Below are positions 31,056-39,898 of a stretch of DNA of 64,000 bases, piece by piece. The position numbers and the translations under genes were made by a program. Every line of letters begins with the position of its first letter. The first letter of the stretch is position 1. The notes under the pieces are model-generated. The model had not been told where the DNA came from and made no database searches. It worked only from the letters and a program-made list of their open reading frames with translations. This DNA is from Hahella chejuensis KCTC 2396. Lineage in GTDB: Bacteria; Pseudomonadota; Gammaproteobacteria; Pseudomonadales; Oleiphilaceae. The stretch is from positions 2,262,501 to 2,326,500 of the forward strand of contig NC_007645.1 in assembly GCF_000012985.1 (NCBI RefSeq), written 5' to 3'.

Positions 31056-31069
31056 TTGACCGGGGTCAA
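31056..31069. promoter_or_regulatory. Second FNR/Crp-like palindrome, 50 bp upstream of the first
   Basis: TTGACCGGGGTCAA has symmetrical arms (ATTGACC/GGTCAAT with flanks) but differs from FNR consensus by one base per half-site. Its centre is exactly 50 bp from the first box, on the same helical face. It overlaps the stop codon of the chalcone-isomerase-like gene. Confidence 0.5.
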
Positions 31070-31683
31070 TTCCGCTCAGTGGTTCGACTCGCCGACTGTT
31101 GCGGCGCCCCCAGAATCCCGGCTTTGAAGTCCTGACTGACAGGGTAGTCGCCAATCCAGATGGAAAGAATGGCGTCAAACAGCTTCTTGCCGGGAATAAC
31201 GCCGCGATCGCGTCCGTCCAACCAGACTTGAGCGCCGACGCCAGGAATATATTCCACAACCGCTGTGTCTCCCTTTTTCAGCTTCTGGTCGAACATATGC
31301 ACCATTTGCTCGATTTCTCCGCGGATGTCTTCCGCCTGCTGCTTGCTGATGTTCAGGCGCATGCCTTCGTAAAAGGCGTCAGCGATTTTGCGGCCGCGCA
31401 CGTCCCGCAGCATGGTGAACTCCATACGCCGGTATCCTTCATCGGCTAACAGAGCTGGCGCTTCGTGAGTCGTTTGCTCCACATACAGCGCGCCGACATA
31501 AACATCGACAAAGACCAAAAAGCGGCGCGTAGCGGCTCCATTCAAGGAAAGAGAAGGGCGATCGCCCTCCGGCGGCAGGGTTTCAGGAACTTCCACGCCT
31601 TGCAGCGTCACCGCAAAGGACGGCGCAGTCAGGCTCAACAAGACGATAAACAGCATCGACGATAGCGTTAGGGGGTTGCTCAT
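31066..31683 (-). CDS. Exported chalcone-isomerase-like protein
   Basis: A 205-residue protein with a signal peptide (SMLFIVLLSLTAPSFA) followed by a chalcone isomerase-like fold. The family hallmark is TRRFLVFVDVYVGALYVEQT near residue 55, plus MRLNISKQQAEDIRGEIEQM and the C-terminal SIWIGDYPVSQDFKAGILG. Bacterial members of this family are usually periplasmic and of unknown function; some relatives bind fatty acids or heme rather than flavonoids. It is monocistronic or the first gene before the 39-aa protein. Confidence 0.85.
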   Translation of the reverse strand: MSNPLTLSSMLFIVLLSLTAPSFAVTLQGVEVPETLPPEGDRPSLSLNGAATRRFLVFVDVYVGALYVEQTTHEAPALLADEGYRRMEFTMLRDVRGRKIADAFYEGMRLNISKQQAEDIRGEIEQMVHMFDQKLKKGDTAVVEYIPGVGAQVWLDGRDRGVIPGKKLFDAILSIWIGDYPVSQDFKAGILGAPQQSASRTTERN

Positions 31684-32052
31684 TGTGGCGCCTCTTTGCC
31701 CTGGGGTCTGTGGACAGCATGCATACAGATCCCGGCGCCAGGGTTTGTTATAACTTTATGGATTCCTGGCGCAACAGGTTGATGGACGTTATTGTTTTTA
31801 TCGCGTCACGACTCTCAAGACATGGCTGTCTGGGAGATTCTGACTGAATGTTGAGCAGTGTTACACAATGATACAAAGATTGAGTGGATGCTGATCACAT
31901 TTTCATCTGCTTCAATAGGTCATTTTATATAGTCCTTTTCTGGGGCGTGATTATTTCCCCAACTCTTCGTAAAGGTTAGAAAAAAGAGGCGGGCGGGCTT
32001 AAAATAGCGGGCTTTAGCAACTTCAAGCCACCGCAACGCGACAGAGTCCCTC
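31684..32052. other. AT-rich intergenic region
   Basis: 369 bp between divergent genes (chalcone-isomerase-like and flavin reductase). It is AT-rich from about 31850 to 31960 and probably holds both promoters. No convincing operator, RNA structure or small gene was seen. Confidence 0.4.
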
Positions 32053-32667
32053 ATGTATATTGACTTCCAGCAACTAGAAGCGACCAAGATCTATCATTGG
32101 ATGACGCAGACTATCATCCCACGTCCCATCGCATGGGCGCTGACCCGCAATGAGGACGGCGGCATGAATCTGGCGCCGTTTTCCTATTTCACGGCGATTT
32201 CCAGCGCGCCTCCCACCATTGCTATTTCCATCGGTAAAAAAACCAGCGGAGAGCTGAAGGATACGCGCAGCAACTTGCAGGTTGGCGCGCCCTGCACCGT
32301 GCATATCGCCGGTCGCGAATTGGCGCAGGCGGTGACGGACTCGTCCCGGACTCTGCCTTACGGCGAATCCGAGCTGCAAGGGCTTAACTTGTCATTGGTG
32401 GACTTTGAAGGCTTCGAGCTGGGCCGCTTGGCGCAGTGTCGTCTGGCGTTTGGATGCCGGGTGCAGGAAGTGGTGGAGCTGGGCAGCGTGCCTCAGGCGA
32501 TGGTGCTGCTTAATATCGAAAAACTGTTCGTGGACGATAGCGTCATGACCACGGACGCCAAAGGTCGACTCAAAGTGGATGCGATGCAGGTGAACCCGCT
32601 GTCTCGTCTGGGGGCGGATGAATACGCCACACTGGGTGAAGTCATCAGTATTCCGAGGCCCGCATGA
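32053..32667 (+). CDS. Flavin reductase-like FMN-binding protein
   Basis: A 204-residue protein of the flavin-reductase/split-barrel family (Flavin_Reduct). The characteristic start is IIPRPIAWALTRNEDGGMNL with APFSYFTAISSAPPTIAISI, which forms the FMN site; TRSNLQVGAPCTVHIAGREL follows. Such proteins reduce flavin or use FMN for oxidoreductase partners; the substrate is unknown. Its TGA overlaps the rsmC ATG by 4 bp (ATGA), so the two are co-translated, though no functional link is known. Confidence 0.88.
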   Translation: MYIDFQQLEATKIYHWMTQTIIPRPIAWALTRNEDGGMNLAPFSYFTAISSAPPTIAISIGKKTSGELKDTRSNLQVGAPCTVHIAGRELAQAVTDSSRTLPYGESELQGLNLSLVDFEGFELGRLAQCRLAFGCRVQEVVELGSVPQAMVLLNIEKLFVDDSVMTTDAKGRLKVDAMQVNPLSRLGADEYATLGEVISIPRPA

Positions 32668-33692
32668 GTCAGTTAAGCAATCCAAGCCAGGCTTTTTTAC
32701 GCCAACGTGGTCAGTTGAGCGGTCGAATATTATTGTGCTCGCCGCCCGCAGACGCTATTGCGGCGGAACTGCGCCAAACGGGTGTTGAGGTCAGCGTTCT
32801 GAGTTGGGATCACACGGCGGTGAACGCCTGCCGGGGCGCCGTAGCGGAAGAGTGGTTATTCACGGATCTGGCGTTGCCTGCGGACGCGCAATGGGATCAG
32901 ATCGCCCTGTTCATGCCTAAGGCCAGAGAACTGCTGGACCTGATGTTGTCCGTCGTCGCGCCAGCACTGAAACACGCACAGCATATCTGGCTGGTAGGCG
33001 AAAAGCGGGAAGGCGTGGAAAGCGCCGCCAAGCGTCTGGCGAAAGAAGACTGGGACGCCACTAAGGTGGACTCGGCGCGCCATTGCCAAGTCTGGAGTTT
33101 GACGCCGCCGGCTGACTGGAAGCCCAAGCAGAACGACTTCTGGCGCGCCTACGAACTTGCGCAGGAGAAGGTGGATACACTGCAGCTTTTCACTTTGCCA
33201 GGCGTATTCAGCGCAGGCCGTCTGGATGAAGGTACAGAGGTGCTGTTGCAATCTCTGCCGGAGTTGCACGGGCGGCGCCTTCTGGACTTTGGTTGCGGCT
33301 GCGGCGTCATTGGGGCGACTTTGAAGAAACGCTATCCCAAAGCGTCTGTTGAGCTGACGGATATCAATCTGCTGGCGCTCAAGAGCGCAGCGCGCACCGC
33401 TGAAGCCAATGGCGTGGAGCTGAACGTATACGCTTCCGATGGTCTTGCTGAAGTACAGCCCGGCGTGGACGCTATTATTACCAACCCGCCTTTCCATCAA
33501 GGCGTGAAACAGGATACTCGCGTCACCCAGCAATTTCTGCGTGACTGCGCGCGCGTGCTGAAACCTGGCGGCTCATTAACCCTGGTGGCGAACCGCTTCC
33601 TGCCGTACCCGGATTGGATCGAGGCCCATGTCGGGCCGGTGCGGGTTCTGTTCGAGAACAGCCGATTCAAGGTGTACCATGCCGTCAGATAA
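32664..33692 (+). CDS. rsmC: 16S rRNA m2G1207 methyltransferase RsmC
   Basis: A 342-residue two-domain methyltransferase that N2-methylates G1207 of 16S rRNA. The N-terminal half is a degenerate, SAM-site-lacking copy of the fold. The C-terminal half has the SAM motif LDFGCGCGVIGATLKKRYP near residue 210 and the catalytic NPPFHQG motif near 275. Length equals E. coli RsmC (343). It overlaps the flavin reductase gene by 4 bp and the next pseudouridine synthase gene by 14 bp. Confidence 0.93.
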   Translation: MSQLSNPSQAFLRQRGQLSGRILLCSPPADAIAAELRQTGVEVSVLSWDHTAVNACRGAVAEEWLFTDLALPADAQWDQIALFMPKARELLDLMLSVVAPALKHAQHIWLVGEKREGVESAAKRLAKEDWDATKVDSARHCQVWSLTPPADWKPKQNDFWRAYELAQEKVDTLQLFTLPGVFSAGRLDEGTEVLLQSLPELHGRRLLDFGCGCGVIGATLKKRYPKASVELTDINLLALKSAARTAEANGVELNVYASDGLAEVQPGVDAIITNPPFHQGVKQDTRVTQQFLRDCARVLKPGGSLTLVANRFLPYPDWIEAHVGPVRVLFENSRFKVYHAVR

Positions 33693-34572
33693 TGTGTGGC
33701 GCTCCGGGAGCGGGGAAGTGGATCCCCAAAGTCGCTGGCGTCGTAAGTTGATTGTTGGCGAGACGGTGGCGGATGCCTCTACCTGGCTGGCTGCGCAGAC
33801 CGGCTTGTCGAAGCAGAAGGTCAAAGACGCCATGCTGAAGGGCGCGGTCTGGTGGAAGCGCGGCGGCAAGCCGCAGAAGCGCCTGCGCAGAGCCAAATCC
33901 CCATTGGCGGTCGGCGACGTGCTGGAGCTGAATTACGATCCTCAGATTCTCGCTCTCAACAGTCCGCAGCCCACATTGGTGGCGGATCATGACGCCTACT
34001 CCATCTGGTGCAAGCCCGCTGGGCTGCTCACGCAGGGCTCCGAATGGGGCGACCATTGCAGCCTGCTGCGCATGGCGGAGCTGCACTTTCAAAGCAAGCG
34101 GCAGGTGTTCCTGCTGCATCGCCTGGATCGCGAGGCCATGGGCTTGGTGATCATCGCCCATAATAAAGCGGCGGCGGGGCGGTTTGGCGCGCTGCTGCAG
34201 GATAATGCGCTGGATAAGTTCTATCTGGCGCGGGTAAAAGGGCGTCTGGCGCAAGAGCAGGGGGAAATCGACTTCCCTGTGGACGGCAAATCAGCGTTGA
34301 GCTATTACCAGGTTCAGCATTATGACGACGCGACGGACTCCAGTCTGGTGCGGGTCAAACTGATCACGGGACGCAAGCATCAGATTCGACGTCACTTCGC
34401 GGATTTAGGGTATCCCTTACTGGGCGATCCGCGTTATGGCTCAGGCAACAAGCATGAAGACGGTTTGATGCTGGCGGCGACGGAACTGGCGTTTACCTGT
34501 CCCATGCGCCGCCGCGCCATGCGGGTGGTTATGCCGGAGGCGTTGCTTCCGGCCTGGAGTCGTCAGCGCTGA
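33679..34572 (+). CDS. RluA-family RNA pseudouridine synthase
   Basis: A 297-residue pseudouridine synthase. The catalytic motif is HRLDREAMGLVIIAHNK near residue 160, with the active aspartate in HRLDR. The C-terminal LITGRKHQIRRHFADLGYPL is also diagnostic of the RluA/RluC/RluD group. The N-terminal ~85 residues, rich in basic amino acids, look like a degenerate S4-type RNA-binding part. ATG 33679 is used, overlapping the rsmC end by 14 bp. The target RNA (rRNA or tRNA) cannot be assigned. The 3' end overlaps the convergent gene at 34529 by 44 bp. Confidence 0.88.
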   Translation: MPSDNVWRSGSGEVDPQSRWRRKLIVGETVADASTWLAAQTGLSKQKVKDAMLKGAVWWKRGGKPQKRLRRAKSPLAVGDVLELNYDPQILALNSPQPTLVADHDAYSIWCKPAGLLTQGSEWGDHCSLLRMAELHFQSKRQVFLLHRLDREAMGLVIIAHNKAAAGRFGALLQDNALDKFYLARVKGRLAQEQGEIDFPVDGKSALSYYQVQHYDDATDSSLVRVKLITGRKHQIRRHFADLGYPLLGDPRYGSGNKHEDGLMLAATELAFTCPMRRRAMRVVMPEALLPAWSRQR

Positions 34573-34927
34573 CTGGCGCTTGGGCGATAATGGCGTCCTG
34601 GTTAGGGCAGAAGTCGGGAACGCCCGGGGTGGCGTTCTCCCGTTGCAGATGTTCGCCACAGTGGGCTTTCTCGGAACAGTTGCGACAGTTCTGAATCGCC
34701 TTGAACACTTCAACGGAAGACGAGCCCCTAACATAATGCGTGGTGTCGACGCCCTGCTGTTTCAGCATCTGACCCAGACGTTCCTGCTCCACCCGGTTGG
34801 CAAGCCCGTTGTAATACAGGTCCGCTGTGCGTGAATTGCGAAAAATAAACGCCAGCACCATCATGGTTGGCAGCATAAATACAGCGGCGACGGCCATCCA
34901 GATAATGGTTACTTTCATCATTGCCAT
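34529..34927 (-). CDS. Membrane-anchored cysteine-motif protein (DUF6455-like)
   Basis: A 132-residue protein with an N-terminal membrane helix (VTIIWMAVAAVFMLPTMMVL), a short linker and a small cytosolic-type domain. That domain has a C-x2-C-x5-C cluster (NCRNCSEKAHC) and a later PDFCPNQ cysteine, a pattern I associate with DUF6455-type proteins. Cysteines may bind a metal or form disulfides. Its 3' end overlaps the convergent pseudouridine synthase gene by 44 bp, and it is divergent from the MiaA-like gene. Function unknown. Confidence 0.75.
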   Translation of the reverse strand: MAMMKVTIIWMAVAAVFMLPTMMVLAFIFRNSRTADLYYNGLANRVEQERLGQMLKQQGVDTTHYVRGSSSVEVFKAIQNCRNCSEKAHCGEHLQRENATPGVPDFCPNQDAIIAQAPVSADDSRPEATPPA

Positions 34928-35020
34928 ACTCCGTGCTCAGATAAATGGGTTCTGATATAAGCATAGATTAGATTGCTTCCCGACGCGGAAGGCTGTCCGA
35001 AATCAAGAAAAGAGTCACAA

Positions 35021-35932
35021 ATGAGTATCGCTAACGACAATCCCAACGCCAGGCCCGTCGTGGTGCTTGGCCCTACCGCCTGCGGTAAAACCCGGCTCGC
35101 AGTGGCGTTGGCTCGCGCCTTTGCGGGAGAAGTGGTGTCTGCGGATTCCCGGCAGGTGTTTCGGGGCATGGATATTGGAACCGGCAAGGATTTGCAGGAT
35201 TACGGCGACACCCCTTATCACCTGATCGACATTGTTGATCCGGGGGCTCCGTTCAGTCTGTTTGACTACCTTGGCGCCATGCAGCGGACACTCGATGATC
35301 TGGATGCGAGAGAGAAGCGCCCAATTATCGCCGGTGGTTCCGGGTTGTATCTGGATGCGATTCTGCGCGGCTATCGACTTGTCGAGGCGCCTGTCGACCC
35401 GCTGCTGCGGGAACGGCTCAAACATCATGATCAAGAGCGGCTGAATGCGCTGCTGGCTTCATTGAGGCCCTTGCACAACACCACTGACACGCAGGACCGC
35501 GAGCGCACGCTGCGAGCGATTGAGATTGCCTACGCAGAGCTGAATGAAGACAGTCCCAGTGTGCAGATCAGTATCGACCCTGTCGTGATCGGGTTGCACT
35601 GCGATAATGACCGATTGCGCGCCCGCATTCGCGAACGTCTGGAAACTCGTCTGGACGAAGGTTTGATTGAAGAAGTGGAAAGTCTTCGGGCGGAGGGGCT
35701 GAGTTGGCGGCAGTTGGATGAGCTGGGATTAGAGTACCGCTACGTCGCGCTGTATCTGCAGGAGCAGCTGAACCGCAATGACATGATGCAAAAGCTTGCT
35801 TCTGCGATATACCTCTTCGCCCGCCAGCAAGTGAAATGGTTCCGTCGTATGGAGCGTCAGGGCGTCGCCATCCATTGGCTGGAAGCGGACGACGCGCCAT
35901 TGGATAACGCCTTGGCGCTATTGCGGCGATAA
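35021..35932 (+). CDS. MiaA-like tRNA dimethylallyltransferase (divergent type)
   Basis: A 303-residue P-loop transferase that adds a dimethylallyl group to A37 of tRNAs reading U-starting codons. The P-loop is GPTACGKTRLAVALA near residue 14, followed by SADSRQVFRGMDIGTGK (the conserved S-ADSRQ-Y/F-RGMDIGT block) and PIIAGGSGLYLDAILRG. It differs from the usual gammaproteobacterial MiaA in having GTGKDLQDY where GTAKP is typical. It also lacks the mutL-miaA-hfq neighbourhood. It may be a second MiaA paralogue; see finding. ATG 35021 is chosen over an upstream in-frame TTG/ATG because the protein aligns from MSIANDN onward. Confidence 0.8.
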   Translation: MSIANDNPNARPVVVLGPTACGKTRLAVALARAFAGEVVSADSRQVFRGMDIGTGKDLQDYGDTPYHLIDIVDPGAPFSLFDYLGAMQRTLDDLDAREKRPIIAGGSGLYLDAILRGYRLVEAPVDPLLRERLKHHDQERLNALLASLRPLHNTTDTQDRERTLRAIEIAYAELNEDSPSVQISIDPVVIGLHCDNDRLRARIRERLETRLDEGLIEEVESLRAEGLSWRQLDELGLEYRYVALYLQEQLNRNDMMQKLASAIYLFARQQVKWFRRMERQGVAIHWLEADDAPLDNALALLRR

Positions 35933-35934
35933 CA

Positions 35935-36384
35935 TCAATACGGCCACTTGCCAACCGCGACGCAGATGACGATGAGCCCCAGGCACAGGTTGGCCAGCAC
36001 CGCCTGTCGCACCTGGTTTAGCGCGGCGCCGGCTTCGCTCCAGGTCTTTTCCAGGGTGCAGGTCTTCAGCTTGCGAAAGGGAAAGAAAAACACCCCAATG
36101 AAAATGAGCGTCATCGCTAACGCGCCGCCCAGCATGATGTGAACGTACAGGGGCGGTTTGCCGCCCCATAGCGCGAGCATGCCCAAGCCGGAGCCCCAGA
36201 GCGTCAGCACGGCGATCCACACCCATCTGAAAAAGCGAGTCAGCACTTCCGACCACAGCGGCAGACGCTGAGGCGGCTGCAATTGCTCCGCTGCGGTAGG
36301 GCGCAGAATGAAATAGGCGAAAAACATACCGCCGACCCAGCCCAGGGCCGCTAGAACATGAAGTAGTTTAAGTAGCAAAAGCAT
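35935..36384 (-). CDS. CopD-like integral membrane protein
   Basis: A 149-residue protein with four hydrophobic segments, starting LLLLKLLHVLAALGWVGGMF. The first helix carries the LHVLAALGWVGGMFFAYF pattern of the CopD/DUF2269-like group, whose histidines may bind heme or copper. A good AAGGAT RBS precedes the ATG. It converges with the MiaA-like gene, two bases apart, and is divergent from cmoM. Its specific function is unknown. Confidence 0.75.
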   Translation of the reverse strand: MLLLLKLLHVLAALGWVGGMFFAYFILRPTAAEQLQPPQRLPLWSEVLTRFFRWVWIAVLTLWGSGLGMLALWGGKPPLYVHIMLGGALAMTLIFIGVFFFPFRKLKTCTLEKTWSEAGAALNQVRQAVLANLCLGLIVICVAVGKWPY

Positions 36385-36532
36385 GGCGAAGCGTATCCTT
36401 GTTACATTGGATCTATTGATATTGCGGCGACGTTTTTTCGAAGGCTTTTCAATAACCTGTCGAGGGCTTTGTGCGCAGTAGTGGTATTATACGCGTCAAC
36501 ATCAACCTCGATTCAACAGTAAGTTCCCAAAA

Positions 36533-37327
36533 ATGCAAGAAGATTCAAAGGGTTCCCCGGGGCATAACTTCGACGAACTGAAAGAGCGCTTCCAGAACAA
36601 TATTTACGGCACCCCCAAAGGGCGCCTGCGACTGGACCTGATCAACGAGGACCTGGACGCTCATCTGGCGGAACGATTGGGAGAGGGCGCGTGGCGGATT
36701 TTGGACATCGGCTGCGGCGCGGCGATGATCAGTGGACGACTGGCGCAAGCGGGACATCGCCTGACTCTGACCGATCTGTCCGCCGAGATGCTGACGGCGG
36801 CCCGCGCTAATCTGGAGTCCCTTGGATCGGCGCTGGCCTGCGAAGAGTGGCGTGAAGGCCCGATGCAGGACGTTCTGCCGCAACTCCAGGGACCTTATGA
36901 CCTAATAATCATCCACGCGGTGCTGGAGTGGATGGACGACCCCCGCCCCGCGCTGGAGCTGGCGCTCAGCAAACTTCGACCCGGCGGGGTGCTGTCCCTG
37001 GCATTTTATAATCGCAACGGCCTGATTTACCGCAATCTGCTGCAAGGGAACTTCCGCAAGCTTAAGAAGAACAACTGGTACTACCGTAAAGGCGGCCTGA
37101 CGCCTCAGAATCCATTAGACCCGGATGAAGTCTACAATTGGCTGGCCCAGGCGGACATGCGCCTGATATGCAAACGGGGCATCCGCACTTTTTACGACTT
37201 CATGCAAAAACCCGTAGCCCGGGAACGCAGCTATGAAGACGTACTGGAAATGGAGCGCATGCACTCCCAGAAAGAGCCGTACCTCTCCCTGGGGCGGTAT
37301 ATTCATGTGTTGTATCAGAAGGATTAG
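36533..37327 (+). CDS. cmoM: CmoM, tRNA 5-carboxymethoxyuridine methyltransferase
   Basis: A 264-residue SAM methyltransferase that methylates cmo5U34 to mcmo5U34 in tRNA (E. coli CmoM/SmtA, 261 residues). Strong family features: FDELKERFQNNIYGTPKGRL at the N-terminus, the SAM motif ILDIGCGAAMISGRLAQAGH near residue 58, FHAVLEW-like IIHAVLEWMDDPRPALE, and the terminal EPYLSLGRYIHVLYQK. A TATTAT -10-like box lies near 36485. CmoB and CmoA, which make its substrate, are encoded 11 kb away at 47.9-49.6 kb, on the far side of the polysaccharide island. Confidence 0.92.
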   Translation: MQEDSKGSPGHNFDELKERFQNNIYGTPKGRLRLDLINEDLDAHLAERLGEGAWRILDIGCGAAMISGRLAQAGHRLTLTDLSAEMLTAARANLESLGSALACEEWREGPMQDVLPQLQGPYDLIIIHAVLEWMDDPRPALELALSKLRPGGVLSLAFYNRNGLIYRNLLQGNFRKLKKNNWYYRKGGLTPQNPLDPDEVYNWLAQADMRLICKRGIRTFYDFMQKPVARERSYEDVLEMERMHSQKEPYLSLGRYIHVLYQKD

Positions 37328-37665
37328 AAATGGTTAATAAATTTGAAATGGTCCCAGCAAGGAGTTGTGTACTGCCTGTGGGCGTCAAGGGTAGTCCGTC
37401 GTTTACACTTTGCAAAAGGCCCGTAAAGCTGGAAATTTTTCCTCCGGTGTATATAATCTCGCCGCATCCGGCAAAATCTCTTGCGTGGCTTGATTACGCG
37501 CCCTAGTGGAGTTAACCAGCAAATGTTTGGTGTAGAGTAGAAGGAAGCCTGTCGGGACTCCCCATGAGTATCTACCCAATGCAGCCTTCACTAAAAGGGC
37601 TTTTGGTGAAAACCGCCTTCAAATTATGTCCATATGACAACTTATTCTGGAAGTTCTTAATTTAA
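37328..37665. other. Intergenic region at the left edge of the polysaccharide island
   Basis: 338 bp between cmoM and the exporter operon. It is where base composition shifts from the GC-rich flank to the AT-rich island. It must contain the operon promoter. No JUMPstart/ops element (GGCGGTAG) is present, and I saw no repeat or tRNA that would mark an integration site. Confidence 0.5.
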
Positions 37666-38487
37666 ATGCTTCAGTACTCTTCTTCTATAGCTGGGCTGAT
37701 TTTATCGATCAGTCGTAATTGGCAACTAATTCGGCAAATGACTAAAAGAGAAGTTATTGGTCGGTATAGGGGCTCTTTTCTAGGGCTTGCTTGGTCTTTT
37801 TTTAACCCAATTTTGATGTTGGTCGTTTATACGTTTGTTTTTTCAGTAATATTCAAGGCCAAATGGGGAGTTGGCGGTGAGGAAAGTAAATCCCAGTTTG
37901 CAATAGTACTTTTCGTGGGCCTGATTGTTCATGGCGTATTTGCTGAAGTGATCAACCGAGCCCCAGGGTTGATTTTGGGTAATGTAAACTTTGTAAAAAA
38001 AGTGGTATTTCCTATTGAAGTCTTACCAGTGGTTTGCTTGTTTGCGGCGTTATTTCATACCTTAATTAGTTTGCTTGTGTTACTAATAGCATTTGTTATT
38101 TTTAATGGCTTCATTCACTGGACAGCTATATTTTTACCTGTCATTTTCCTGCCATTTGTTATGCTTATTCTTGGGGGAGCTTGGATATTGGCTTCTATCG
38201 GTGTTTTTATTAGGGATGTGGGGCAGACGATTGCCATAATAACTACAGTTCTGCTATTCCTCTCTCCCGTATTCTTTCCCATTGATGCGTTACCTCAAAA
38301 ATATCATTCTTTAATTATGTTAAACCCCCTGACATTTATTATTGAACAATCACGAGACGTTCTTATTTGGGGGCGTATGCCCGATTGGATTGGGCTGGGT
38401 ATCTACTCACTTGTCGCGATAGTCTTGGCTTGGGCCGGATATGCTTGGTTTCAAAAGACAAGAAGAGGCTTTTCAGATGTCCTTTAG
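37666..38487 (+). CDS. Polysaccharide ABC exporter permease (Wzm type)
   Basis: A 273-residue ABC-2 membrane subunit that exports polysaccharide chains (O-antigen or capsule) across the inner membrane. About six hydrophobic helices are visible; the N-terminal amphipathic KREVIGRYRGSFLGLAWSFF is a hallmark of Wzm/KpsM/TagG proteins. It overlaps the ATPase gene by 11 bp. Codon use is AT-richer than in the flanking genes, consistent with transfer. Confidence 0.93.
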   Translation: MLQYSSSIAGLILSISRNWQLIRQMTKREVIGRYRGSFLGLAWSFFNPILMLVVYTFVFSVIFKAKWGVGGEESKSQFAIVLFVGLIVHGVFAEVINRAPGLILGNVNFVKKVVFPIEVLPVVCLFAALFHTLISLLVLLIAFVIFNGFIHWTAIFLPVIFLPFVMLILGGAWILASIGVFIRDVGQTIAIITTVLLFLSPVFFPIDALPQKYHSLIMLNPLTFIIEQSRDVLIWGRMPDWIGLGIYSLVAIVLAWAGYAWFQKTRRGFSDVL

Positions 38488-39898
38488 TAGTAACAGTACT
38501 GTTTCAAACGATGAGCTTAAGGCTGATGACACGGCTATTTGTATTCGAAACCTTAGTAAGTGCTATCAAATATATGAGTCTCCTCGAGATAGACTTAAAC
38601 AATTTGTTATCCCGAGGCTAAAACGTTTTACAAGGCAACCGCCAGAGCGCTACTACCGCGAATTTTGGGCCCTCAGAGACGTTTCATTTAATATAAAGAG
38701 GGGCGAAACGGTAGGGATTGTCGGACGCAATGGTTCGGGTAAGTCTACTTTGCTGCAAATAATCTGCGGCACACTGTCGCCGACAGAGGGGACTGTAGAA
38801 ATAAACGGTCGTATTGCAGCGCTTTTGGAGTTGGGAGCGGGGTTTAATCCAGAGTTTACTGGTCGGGAAAATGTATATCTCAATGCAGCCGTTCTAGGTC
38901 TAAGCCAAAGCGAAGTTGATGAGCGGTTTGATGATATCGCGGCATTTGCTGATATCGGACAGTTTATAGACCAGCCAGTTAAGACTTATTCCAGCGGCAT
39001 GGTTGTTCGACTTGCATTTGCTGTTGCTATTAATGTTGATCCGGAAATCCTCGTTATTGATGAAGCACTATCTGTTGGTGACGAGCTTTTCCAGCGAAAG
39101 TGTTTCTCACGAATTGAAGCTATTCGTGATAGCGGCGCTACAATTCTGTTTGTTTCTCACTCTGGCGGCACAGTTGTAGAGTTGTGCGACAGAGCAGTAC
39201 TTATGGACTCTGGGGAGAGGCTTGCGGTCGGTAAACCCAAGCAGATTATAGGGAGTTACCAGAAACTGCTCTATGCGCCAGAGGATAAGCGGGAGAGCAT
39301 TCGTAACCAGTTGCTTCAGGCTAATGAGATTATGTCTGAGCGAGTGGATGATGTGGCAGGTTTGTCTCAAAACAACAAAATGCAGGAAAAGGAATATGAG
39401 CGCCTCCAAGAAAATTTTGATCCGCATTTGAAACCTGTTAGTACGATTGAATACGAATCACGCGGCGCTACAATCGAATCATTGAAAATTTTGACTCTAA
39501 ATGGCGAGCCGGTAAATGGCTTGGTCCGCGGCAGGAAGTACCGGTATTGCTATAGTGTAAGGTTCGATGTCGCCGCTTCAAATGTTCGTTTTGGTATGTT
39601 GCTAAAAACGACGTCAGGACTAGAGCTCGGGGGCTCTATTTCTGCTCCATCTCTTGCTGAATCTATTCCGTTTATTCCGCAAGGGAAAGTCGTATCGGTT
39701 GAGTTTACCTTTCATTGCTACTTAAATCCTGGGGTTTACTTCATGAATGCTGGAGTATTGGCGGTTTGTGGCCAGGAAGAAACTTTTCTACATAGAAAAA
39801 TTGATGCGATTGCATTTCGTGTATTGCCGGAAACGTCTAGTACTGCAACCGAAATCGTTGATTTTTGCTGCACCCCCTTGGTAAGTATTGATGAATGA
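38477..39898 (+). CDS. Polysaccharide ABC exporter ATPase with Wzt C-terminal domain
   Basis: A 473-residue ATPase. The nucleotide-binding domain (residues ~15-260) has Walker A GRNGSGKST, the signature YSSGMVVRLAFAVA and Walker B EILVIDEAL. After a charged linker, residues ~310-460 form a beta-sandwich like the Wzt carbohydrate-binding domain that recognises the non-reducing end of the finished glycan (SLKILTLNGEPVNGLVRGRK, YFMNAGVLA). ATG 38477 overlaps the permease end. Presence of this domain suggests a terminator-modified, Wzt-dependent polymer. Confidence 0.92.
   Translation: MSFSSNSTVSNDELKADDTAICIRNLSKCYQIYESPRDRLKQFVIPRLKRFTRQPPERYYREFWALRDVSFNIKRGETVGIVGRNGSGKSTLLQIICGTLSPTEGTVEINGRIAALLELGAGFNPEFTGRENVYLNAAVLGLSQSEVDERFDDIAAFADIGQFIDQPVKTYSSGMVVRLAFAVAINVDPEILVIDEALSVGDELFQRKCFSRIEAIRDSGATILFVSHSGGTVVELCDRAVLMDSGERLAVGKPKQIIGSYQKLLYAPEDKRESIRNQLLQANEIMSERVDDVAGLSQNNKMQEKEYERLQENFDPHLKPVSTIEYESRGATIESLKILTLNGEPVNGLVRGRKYRYCYSVRFDVAASNVRFGMLLKTTSGLELGGSISAPSLAESIPFIPQGKVVSVEFTFHCYLNPGVYFMNAGVLAVCGQEETFLHRKIDAIAFRVLPETSSTATEIVDFCCTPLVSIDE

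Noticed and set aside
32856..33533. 225-codon minus-strand frame inside rsmC
   Set aside because: Antisense shadow of the methyltransferase gene with no ribosome-binding site.
37328..37665. JUMPstart/ops element before the polysaccharide operon
   Set aside because: Only GGGTAG-like pieces occur; no GGCGGTAG core was found.
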